Positions 1 to 4,623 of a stretch of 5,976 nt of DNA are shown piece after piece; position 1 is the stretch's first letter; each line of letters begins with the position of its first letter. The notes under the pieces are model-generated. The model ran no database searches. It had not been told where the DNA came from and saw only the letters and a list, made by a program, of their open reading frames with translations. Where the stretch lies: contig CALCMV010000251.1 in the NCBI GenBank assembly GCA_937967535.1, positions 1 to 5,976 of the forward strand, read 5' to 3'. This DNA is from an uncultured Saprospiraceae bacterium (GTDB lineage Bacteria; Bacteroidota; Bacteroidia; Chitinophagales; Saprospiraceae). Position numbers and translations under genes: made by a program.

Positions 1-34
1 AGGCGGTTTGTGAAGGGGTGATTTTTTGTTGTTT

Positions 35-103
35 CACGCAGAGGGCGCGGAGTTCGCAGAGGACTACTAATAAAATCTCTGCGTCCTCTGCGCTCTCTGC
101 GTG
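35..103. repeat. Palindrome built of tandem 9-mers (CTCTGCGNN)
   Basis: Two 27-nt arms (35-61 and 77-103) are inverted copies matching at 23 of 27 positions, with a 15-nt AT-rich loop. Each arm is itself three tandem 9-base units. The right arm reads CTCTGCGTC, CTCTGCGCT, CTCTGCGTG; the left arm, read on the minus strand, carries more diverged units. It lies 12 nt beyond the stop codon of the Crp-like gene, so it could form a hairpin in the 3' end of that mRNA. No T-tract follows the hairpin on either strand, so it is not a standard intrinsic terminator. GC content is clearly above the surroundings. From memory, similar CGCAGAG-type repeats are scattered through many environmental bacterial genomes. 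Confidence 0.85.
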
Positions 104-114
104 CTTTAAAACAT

Positions 115-687
115 TCACCGTTTCCGAATCCTACTCAAAGTCTCCTGCGAAATACCAAGAAAAGAGGCGACATGTCCGAGATTAACCCGTTGGGTGATGT
201 CGGGGAAATATTCGAGTAGCATTTCGTAGCGTTGCTTGGCGGGAGCAAAATTGTACTCGCGTGAAAAGGCTTCCACAAATGCCACTTGCGCCTCCAAAAC
301 CTTACGCCCGAAACGTTCAAATTGAGGTAATTCATCATAGAGTTGTTCCACATTATCATGGGAAATAGTGAGTACAGTAGTTTCTTCTTCTACGACGATA
401 TAATCCAATGAAGGACTTTGCACAAGATAGCTCCCCCAACAGGTAAATAACTGATTATCAAAATAAACCCAAGAAGTAACATCTTTTCCATCTTGATACG
501 CGAAGGTACGCAATACGCCTTTTTCAATAAAAAATAAATGACGACAAACGCTGCCTTCTTTCAATAAAATCTCTCCTTTTTTATAGGTTTTCACCTCACA
601 ACGCATGGCGATTTTGTATTTCATTTCATCAGTCAATGAAACAAATTGGAGAATATACTCAAAAAAGGCTTGTAGTGTTGAGTTCAT
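115..687 (-). CDS. Crp/Fnr-family transcriptional regulator
   Basis: A 190-residue protein with the two-domain plan of the Crp/Fnr family: a cyclic-nucleotide-binding-type beta-barrel at about residues 25-115 (with KKGEILLKEG and LFFIEKGVLR), a long dimerisation helix at about 118-145, and a C-terminal helix-turn-helix at about 166-190. The end, GHVASFLGISQETLSRIRKR, contains the recognition helix and matches the short regulators abundant in Bacteroidota. The phosphate-binding cassette that holds cAMP in E. coli Crp (an arginine followed by Ser/Thr) is not visible; the matching stretch is around TCWGSYLVQSPSLDY, so binding of cAMP in the canonical way is doubtful. There is no cysteine cluster of the Fnr iron-sulfur type. 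It is divergent from tgt, and a perfect dyad 17 nt before its start suggests autoregulation (inference). Its target genes and effector cannot be read from the sequence. Confidence 0.93.
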   Translation of the reverse strand: MNSTLQAFFEYILQFVSLTDEMKYKIAMRCEVKTYKKGEILLKEGSVCRHLFFIEKGVLRTFAYQDGKDVTSWVYFDNQLFTCWGSYLVQSPSLDYIVVEEETTVLTISHDNVEQLYDELPQFERFGRKVLEAQVAFVEAFSREYNFAPAKQRYEMLLEYFPDITQRVNLGHVASFLGISQETLSRIRKR

Positions 688-703
688 AGTGCAATTTAGT
701 TAA

Positions 704-723
704 TTCATTTGCGGACAAATGAA
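704..723. promoter_or_regulatory. Perfect dyad upstream of the Crp-like gene, possible operator
   Basis: TTCATTTG, a 4-nt spacer CGGA and CAAATGAA form an exact 8+8 inverted repeat ending 17 nt before the start codon of the minus-strand regulator. The inner half-sites, five bases each with a 4-nt spacer, have the same geometry as an Fnr box (TTGAT-N4-ATCAA), though not the same bases. On the minus strand the TTTG inside the dyad is followed 17 nt later by TAAATTG, a near match to the Bacteroidota -33/-7 promoter pattern, so a bound dimer could block RNA polymerase. The dyad is seen; the operator role is inferred. Confidence 0.45.
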
Positions 724-736
724 AAATTCCAAAAAA

Positions 737-801
737 CAAATTCCAAATCCCAATTTTAAGCCATTTCAATTGAATTTCATTGGAATTTGATTTGGAATTT
801 G
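737..801. repeat. Inverted repeat, AAATTCCAAAT family
   Basis: Thirteen-base perfect arms (737-749 and 789-801, core CAAATTCCAAATC) enclose a loop that contains a second perfect palindrome, TTCAATTGAA (765-774). Further partial copies of the AAATTCC word lie just outside the left arm (724-730) and inside the right arm (782-788 on the other strand). A related element sits in front of infC at 4508-4564. No coding capacity is seen. Confidence 0.75.
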
Positions 802-831
802 CTCAAGTTCGCGGTTTATCCTCAACTTGAG
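802..831. repeat. 8-bp inverted repeat CTCAAGTT / AACTTGAG
   Basis: Perfect 8-base arms (802-809 and 824-831) are separated by 14 nt. It starts immediately after the preceding AAATTCC inverted repeat, so the two form back-to-back hairpins. It is not a terminator for any gene seen here: no plus-strand gene precedes it, and on the minus strand it lies upstream of the Crp-like gene. Confidence 0.6.
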
Positions 832-979
832 TTTAGTTATTCTTTTGTTAGAATCCTTCAAAATCGTGTATGTCTGCATTTATCTATTTATTTTGACAGC
901 ACAAAGGATAAATGATTTGAGTGTAAAATATTAGGGACACTTTAGTGTATTTCAGTATACGACTATTCAAAATAAAAAC

Positions 980-1041
980 TTGCCACAAAGACACAAAGTA
1001 TAAGTAGTAAAACTCTTCGTGCCTTTGTGTCTTTGTGGCAA
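980..1041. repeat. Perfect 19-bp palindrome built of tandem 8-mers (CTTTGTGN)
   Basis: Arms at 980-998 and 1023-1041 are exact inverted complements over 19 bases, with a 24-nt loop. On the plus strand the right side is a tandem run of 8-base units, CTTCGTGC, CTTTGTGT and CTTTGTGG (1015-1038). The left arm holds two matching units in the opposite direction. The GTG at 1035 that would give tgt a 26-residue extension lies inside the right arm, which argues against that start. The hairpin ends about 70 nt before the chosen tgt start and could lie in its leader. Confidence 0.88.
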
Positions 1042-1112
1042 AATCAGGGATGCACAATAGTAAATGTTTTACACACTCAAAAACCAAAAATCATTGTACT
1101 TTTACGCCAGAT

Positions 1113-2243
1113 ATGAAATTTACAATACATGCCACCGATGCGGCTTCGAGTGCGCGTACAGGCACGATTGAAACGGCGCATGGCAATATCCAAACACCGA
1201 TATTCATGCCTGTCGGTACGGCGGGGACGGTCAAGGGGATTCATCAGCATGAGTTGAGGGAAGTTATTGAGGCACAGATAATTTTGGGGAATACCTATCA
1301 TTTGTATCTGCGTCCGGGTATGGAGATTTTGCAACAGGCGGGTGGCTTGCATCAGTTTAATGGTTGGGAAAAACCAATGCTGACGGACAGTGGCGGGTAT
1401 CAGGTCTATTCGCTCAGTCATCGGCGCAAGATAAAGGAAGAAGGCGTGACTTTTCAATCTCATATTGACGGTTCGCGGCACTTTTTTACGCCCGAAAATG
1501 TGATGGATATTCAGCGTCAAATCGGCGCGGATATTATGATGGCTTTCGACGAATGTACGCCTTACCCTTGCGAATACAAATACGCCAAAGATTCGATGGA
1601 AATGACGCATCGCTGGCTCAAACGCTGCTGTGACCGATTTGATGCTACGGAAGGTTTATATGGCTACAAACAGACGCTTTTCCCTATTGTTCAGGGCAGT
1701 ACATATATGGATTTGCGACGACAATCAGCCGAAACCATCGCTTCGCATGAGCGCGAAGGCAATGCCATCGGCGGCTTATCGGTAGGCGAACCCGCAGAGA
1801 TGATGTACGAAACTACGGAAGTCGTGTGCAGCATTTTACCGAAAGAAAAACCACGTTATTTGATGGGAGTCGGTACGCCGGTGAATTTGTTGGAATGTAT
1901 TGCTTTGGGCGTTGATATGTTTGATTGTGTGTTGCCTTCGCGCAATGCGCGGCATGGGCTTTTATATACTTCGGAAGGCATTATCAATATTAAAAATAAA
2001 AAATGGGCGGATGATTTTAGCCCGATAGATGCCAATGGTGCTTGCCCCACGAGTCGCCACCATAGGAAGGCATATTTACGGCATTTGATTCACTGTAAAG
2101 AACTGCTCGGCTCGCAAATCGCTACTTTGCACAACCTCAGTTTTTTCCTTTGGCTGATGAGCGAAGCCCGACAACATATCGCCGATGGCGACTTTTTATC
2201 ATGGAAAAATACAATGGTTAAAAAGCTGGCGCAAAGGCTTTAG
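1113..2243 (+). CDS. tgt: Queuine/preQ1 tRNA-ribosyltransferase
   Basis: A 376-residue cytoplasmic TIM-barrel enzyme that exchanges guanine for preQ1 at wobble position 34 of GUN-anticodon tRNAs; E. coli Tgt has 375 residues. The family signatures are in order: FMPVGTAGTVKG (31-42), LGNTYHLYLRPG (58-69), TDSGGYQVYS (91-100) with the general acid/base Asp92, FDEC (145-148) for base recognition, IVQG (192-195), GGLSVGE (220-226), and DMFDCVLPSRNARHG (268-282) with nucleophile Asp271. The usual GGFQVFSL reads GGYQVYSL. The zinc motif is degenerate: where E. coli has Cys302, Cys304 and Cys307, this protein has Gly309, Cys311 and Ser314, although His340 is kept. I chose ATG 1113 because MKFTIHATD is the usual beginning in this phylum; the upstream GTG at 1035 lies in a palindrome. 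The permease gene follows after 110 nt. Confidence 0.97.
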   Translation: MKFTIHATDAASSARTGTIETAHGNIQTPIFMPVGTAGTVKGIHQHELREVIEAQIILGNTYHLYLRPGMEILQQAGGLHQFNGWEKPMLTDSGGYQVYSLSHRRKIKEEGVTFQSHIDGSRHFFTPENVMDIQRQIGADIMMAFDECTPYPCEYKYAKDSMEMTHRWLKRCCDRFDATEGLYGYKQTLFPIVQGSTYMDLRRQSAETIASHEREGNAIGGLSVGEPAEMMYETTEVVCSILPKEKPRYLMGVGTPVNLLECIALGVDMFDCVLPSRNARHGLLYTSEGIINIKNKKWADDFSPIDANGACPTSRHHRKAYLRHLIHCKELLGSQIATLHNLSFFLWLMSEARQHIADGDFLSWKNTMVKKLAQRL

Positions 2244-2244
2244 T

Positions 2245-2354
2245 TAGTTCATAGTTGATAGTTCACAGTTCATAGTTATATTTTTTGCTTCGCAAAAAAC
2301 AATAAATTAGCGACTGCTCAGAACTATGAACTATCAACTATCAACTATGAACTA
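2245..2354. repeat. Long palindrome of tandem heptamers (GTTCATA) between tgt and the permease
   Basis: The left array at 2247-2274 is four 7-base units (GTTCATA, GTTGATA, GTTCACA, GTTCATA). The right array at 2325-2352 is the inverted counterpart (TATGAAC, TATCAAC, TATCAAC, TATGAAC). Pairing 2245-2277 with 2322-2354 gives 31 matches in 33 positions. The loop contains a second perfect hairpin (2281-2288 with 2292-2299, T6GC and GCA6 around TTC). The element begins 1 nt after the tgt stop codon, and its stem includes the A of the permease ATG, so it fills the whole gap. In a shared transcript the permease start would sit at the base of a very stable stem. Confidence 0.92.
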
Positions 2355-3436
2355 TGTTAAAAACATTAGACAAATATATCATTAAAAAATACCTGACGAC
2401 TTTCTTCTTTGTCGTCCTGATATTTACGTTGATAGCGGTAGTGATTGATTTTAGTGAAAAAATTGATGACCTGATACAAGACGAAATTCCAACGGGGTCG
2501 ATTTTTACGGAATATTACCTGCCTTTTATGCCTTATATCAATGGGCTATTGTGGCCCCTCTATGCGCTGATTACGACCATATTTTTTACCTCGCGGATGG
2601 CGTATAATTCCGAAATTATTTCGATGATGGGCGGTGGGATGAATTTCTATCGTTTGGCGGTGCCATATATGTTGTCGGCGGGCTTGATTGCGGGTTTACA
2701 TTTCTTTGGGAATCACTATCTGATACCGGAGGGAAACAAGCACCGCACGATGTTTGAAAACACCTATGTTTGGAAAAATAATTTTGACAATAAAACCAAA
2801 AATATTCATTTATTTTTAGATGAAAATTCCAAAATGTACGCCCGTAGATACAGTCGCCGCGATACGGTTTGTTATGATTTTACATTAGAAAAATTTAAAG
2901 ATAACAAATTGATTTCCAAGCTATCATCACCACGCACCGAATGGCAAGGCAAGACAAAGACTTGGCTCATTCGCGACTATCGCATCCGCGAATTTGACGG
3001 GAAGAATGAAAAGCTATCTTTCGGAAAAAAAATTGATACACTACTCAATTTCACGCCCGGCGACATTGAGCGACGCGACAATCTCAAAGAAGCCATGACC
3101 ACTCCCGAATTGCGCGTATTTATCCGCCGCGAGCGCGAGCGCGGGGCAGCCAATTTTGAAAAATATGAAGTCGAACTCCACCGCCGTAGTGCCGAGCCGT
3201 TTACGATATTCATCTTAACACTTATTGGCTTGGCAGTAGCCTCGCGTAAGGTGCGCGGGGGGATGGGCTTGCACCTTGCATTGGGTGCGGGCTTGGGTGG
3301 CACTTATATTTTTCTCTCCAAATTTTCGACCACCTTCTCTACCAATGCAGGGCTATCCCCTCAACTCGGCGTGTGGATTCCCAATTTGATATTTATGGCA
3401 GTGACGCTGTTTTTGATTTCGAGGGCGCAAAAGTAA
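2354..3436 (+). CDS. LptF/LptG-family (YjgP/YjgQ) lipopolysaccharide export permease
   Basis: A 360-residue inner-membrane protein with the typical YjgP/YjgQ layout: three N-terminal membrane segments (about 14-32, 58-79 and 101-120), a large polar periplasmic domain (about 121-280), and three C-terminal segments (about 281-297, 303-323 and 337-355). In characterised bacteria an LptF/LptG pair with the ATPase LptB2 extracts LPS from the inner membrane and passes it to LptC and LptA. SEIISMMGGGMNFYR (86-100), after the second membrane segment, is the probable coupling helix that contacts the ATPase. EVELHRRSAEPF (272-283), before the fourth segment, is also characteristic. Whether it is the LptF or LptG equivalent cannot be decided here, so no symbol is given. 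A YjgP/YjgQ gene after tgt is a familiar arrangement in Bacteroidota. The ATG abuts the heptamer palindrome; no Shine-Dalgarno sequence is seen. Confidence 0.93.
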   Translation: MLKTLDKYIIKKYLTTFFFVVLIFTLIAVVIDFSEKIDDLIQDEIPTGSIFTEYYLPFMPYINGLLWPLYALITTIFFTSRMAYNSEIISMMGGGMNFYRLAVPYMLSAGLIAGLHFFGNHYLIPEGNKHRTMFENTYVWKNNFDNKTKNIHLFLDENSKMYARRYSRRDTVCYDFTLEKFKDNKLISKLSSPRTEWQGKTKTWLIRDYRIREFDGKNEKLSFGKKIDTLLNFTPGDIERRDNLKEAMTTPELRVFIRRERERGAANFEKYEVELHRRSAEPFTIFILTLIGLAVASRKVRGGMGLHLALGAGLGGTYIFLSKFSTTFSTNAGLSPQLGVWIPNLIFMAVTLFLISRAQK

Positions 3437-3440
3437 GTGC

Positions 3441-3641
3441 TTGGACTTTGGATATTGAGGAACTCGGAAACTGGTCTCGGCTCAGCCGAGAAGATAAAAC
3501 ACTCATAATCAAGTAAATGTATTATTTGTATTTTATTTTAAATTATTTTTATTATAATATTTTTTTTGCTGATAAATAAAAAACTATGTCTTCCTTAGCC
3601 TAATTACCTAATCTCCCGGTTAGCCAATGTCCAAAATCCAG
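3441..3641. repeat. Imperfect inverted pair and 8-mer repeats in the permease-lipoprotein gap
   Basis: TTGGACTTTGGATATTG (3441-3457) and the inverted copy CAATGTCCAAAATCCAG (3625-3641) match at 14 of 17 positions. They enclose a GC-rich hairpin at 3475-3491 (TCTCGGC, loop TCA, GCCGAGA), a very AT-rich stretch (about 3515-3590) and a run of 8-base units, CCTAATTA, CCTAATCT and CCCGGTTA (3599-3622). The hairpin lies 38 nt after the permease stop but lacks a following T-tract, so it is only a weak terminator candidate. Confidence 0.5.
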
Positions 3642-3646
3642 ATACT

Positions 3647-3670
3647 AAACAATCAAACAATAAAACAATT
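3647..3670. repeat. Three tandem 8-mers AAACAATN
   Basis: AAACAATC, AAACAATA and AAACAATT follow each other without gaps. They lie 38-61 nt upstream of the likely start of the lipoprotein gene, inside a frame that is open back to an ATG at 3627. Coding from that earlier ATG would translate the repeat, which is one reason to prefer the start at 3708. Confidence 0.75.
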
Positions 3671-3707
3671 TTTCTTAATTTTACGAAAAATAATAACACG
3701 CAATATC

Positions 3708-4196
3708 ATGGTTCAATTATACAAATTTCTGATTATTGGCTTTTTGGGACTTTCTACGATGTTTATCTCCTGCAACAATGATTCGTCAGGAAATACTAAA
3801 AATGCGACCAGCGAAACTCCCGCAGCAGCAAAAGCCACTTTTCCTACCCCTCCTTCCAGCTACCTACAAGACATCTATGACAGAGTGGATTATATTGATT
3901 TTGTATTTGACAAGACCAATTTCAGCATCAGCGTAAGCGACCCGAATGACGCAAAAGGTAATGTGAGGTATCTCTCGCAGGATGCCGTAGCGGACATCAA
4001 TTGTACGCCATACATGGGGCGTATGTATTTCAGTTCGGAAGGTGTCGAAATTGCTGTGGCGCAGATGCACTATAGCGACAATTGCAAATATTTTATTTTT
4101 ACAGATAAATACCAACGCCCGAAATACGCCTGCCTGATGTCGGCAGCAGCACTAGCTTTCTTTGAGAATATTTTCAAACAAGTGCAAGTGCAATGA
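3708..4196 (+). CDS. Small lipoprotein of unknown function
   Basis: From ATG 3708 the product has 162 residues. The N-terminus is a lipoprotein signal peptide: a Lys at 6, a hydrophobic core (about 7-20) and Cys22 in the context FISC, followed by Asn/Asp/Ser-rich linker sequence to about residue 50. This predicts a lipid-anchored envelope protein. The remaining domain (about 51-162) begins SYLQDIYDRVDYIDFVFDK and contains Cys99, Cys127 and Cys142; a Cys99-Cys127 disulfide is possible. I recognise no named domain, though it has the feel of a small Bacteroidota-restricted family. The frame is open to an ATG at 3627, but that would put 27 polar and basic residues encoded by repeat DNA before the signal peptide, so 3708 is preferred. 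It lies 271 nt after the permease and is followed by the MITE-like element, so it is probably transcribed alone. Confidence 0.8.
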   Translation: MVQLYKFLIIGFLGLSTMFISCNNDSSGNTKNATSETPAAAKATFPTPPSSYLQDIYDRVDYIDFVFDKTNFSISVSDPNDAKGNVRYLSQDAVADINCTPYMGRMYFSSEGVEIAVAQMHYSDNCKYFIFTDKYQRPKYACLMSAAALAFFENIFKQVQVQ

Positions 4197-4208
4197 ACAA
4201 TGATATAA

Positions 4209-4366
4209 GAGCCTGTTTAAAGGTTAGCCATTTAACTTTGCCTAAAGCGAATACTCGTCAGACGAATCCCTTTATTCAATGCGAATATTTTATGAGGCAA
4301 ATCACTACATTTCACAAAAACCTTCGTCAGACGAGTACTATCCCGCAAGCAAATTTAAACATGCTC
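4209..4366. mobile_element. MITE-like element with terminal inverted repeats and TAA duplication
   Basis: The 158-bp segment begins GAGCCTGTTTAAA (4209-4221) and ends TTTAAACATGCTC (4354-4366), inverted copies matching at 12 of 13 bases. It is flanked on both sides by TAA (4206-4208 and 4367-4369), as expected for a 3-bp target-site duplication. Inside are subterminal inverted copies, TACTCGTCAGACGAA (4252-4266) and TTCGTCAGACGAGTA (4323-4337), matching at 14 of 15; each contains the small dyad TCGTC-A-GACGA. There is no open frame of useful size, so it would depend on a transposase encoded elsewhere. GAGC ends with a TNA-type duplication recall some IS5-group insertion sequences (from memory). 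It starts 12 nt after the lipoprotein stop. Confidence 0.65.
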
Positions 4367-4426
4367 TAATGCTCTAAATACGTGGATTTTGAATGGGAGA
4401 ATGATTGAATTACGCAACATCCATCA

Positions 4427-4447
4427 TTATTTTTTCGTAAAAAATAA
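4427..4447. repeat. 9-bp A/T hairpin upstream of the infC promoter
   Basis: TTATTTTTT (4427-4435), a CGT loop and AAAAAATAA (4439-4447) form a perfect but purely A/T stem. It lies about 20 nt before the candidate -33 region of the infC promoter. It could be a curved or UP-element-like tract; as a terminator it would be weak because the stem has no G-C pairs. Confidence 0.35.
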
Positions 4448-4468
4448 AAAAAATGCCCTAAATGGAAC

Positions 4469-4497
4469 TTTTCCTTAACAAGTTGTTGTTATATTTG
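4469..4497 (+). promoter_or_regulatory. Probable infC promoter of the Bacteroidota type
   Basis: TATATTTG at 4490-4497 matches the Bacteroidota -7 box TAnnTTTG exactly. TTTT at 4469-4472, 17 nt upstream, is a partial match to the -33 box TTTG. Transcription would start near 4503-4505, giving a leader of about 120 nt before infC that begins with the inverted repeat at 4508-4564. The -7 match is seen; promoter function is inferred. Confidence 0.5.
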
Positions 4498-4507
4498 TCA
4501 GGAAATA

Positions 4508-4564
4508 CCAAATTCCAAGTATCAAATCCCAATTAATTACACCTTAATTTAAGCTGGAATTTGG
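4508..4564. repeat. Inverted repeat CCAAATTCCA in the infC leader
   Basis: CCAAATTCCA (4508-4517) pairs perfectly with TGGAATTTGG (4555-4564), and AATTAA (4531-4536) pairs with TTAATT (4544-4549) inside the loop. It shares the AAATTCC word and nested layout with the element at 737-801. If the promoter is placed correctly, this stem-loop lies at the very 5' end of the infC transcript, where it could protect the RNA or influence its translation (inference). Confidence 0.65.
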
Positions 4565-4623
4565 AATTCATAATTATAATTTGCGTCGAAGGCGTATTCA
4601 TTTTTTCATTTAAAAATTAGATA

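Larger units (their letters stand above)
688..1112. other. Divergent intergenic region between the Crp-like gene and tgt
   Basis: These 425 nt separate the two divergent start codons and must hold both promoters. They contain the 20-bp dyad, the AAATTCC inverted repeat, the CTCAAGTT hairpin and the 8-mer palindrome. At 937-948 there is also a small dyad, ACACT-TT-AGTGT. I find no clean TAnnTTTG promoter box on the plus strand for tgt. No open frame here looks like a gene; a 67-codon minus-strand frame at 884-1087 runs through the repeat and has no recognisable protein features. Confidence 0.7.

Noticed and set aside
35..103. A CRISPR array or intrinsic terminator at the left edge
   Set aside because: The units are 9 bases without spacers, and there is no T-tract on either side, so neither explanation fits.
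884..1087. A small minus-strand gene of 67 codons
   Set aside because: It runs through the loop and both arms of the 19-bp palindrome and encodes no recognisable motif.
1035..1112. A longer tgt starting at GTG 1035 (26 extra residues)
   Set aside because: The GTG lies inside the right arm of the 19-bp palindrome, and the extra residues do not resemble Tgt. The usual start MKF lies at 1113.
1077..1610. A 177-codon minus-strand frame opposite tgt
   Set aside because: It overlaps the well-supported tgt gene, has no recognisable domain and is typical of an antisense shadow.
3475..3491. Hairpin TCTCGGC-TCA-GCCGAGA as terminator of the permease gene
   Set aside because: The stem is good but is followed by AAGATAAAAC rather than a T-tract, so it is reported only as part of the repeat region.
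3627..3707. A longer lipoprotein starting at ATG 3627
   Set aside because: The added 27 residues are encoded by repeat DNA and would place a basic stretch before an otherwise well-placed lipoprotein signal peptide.
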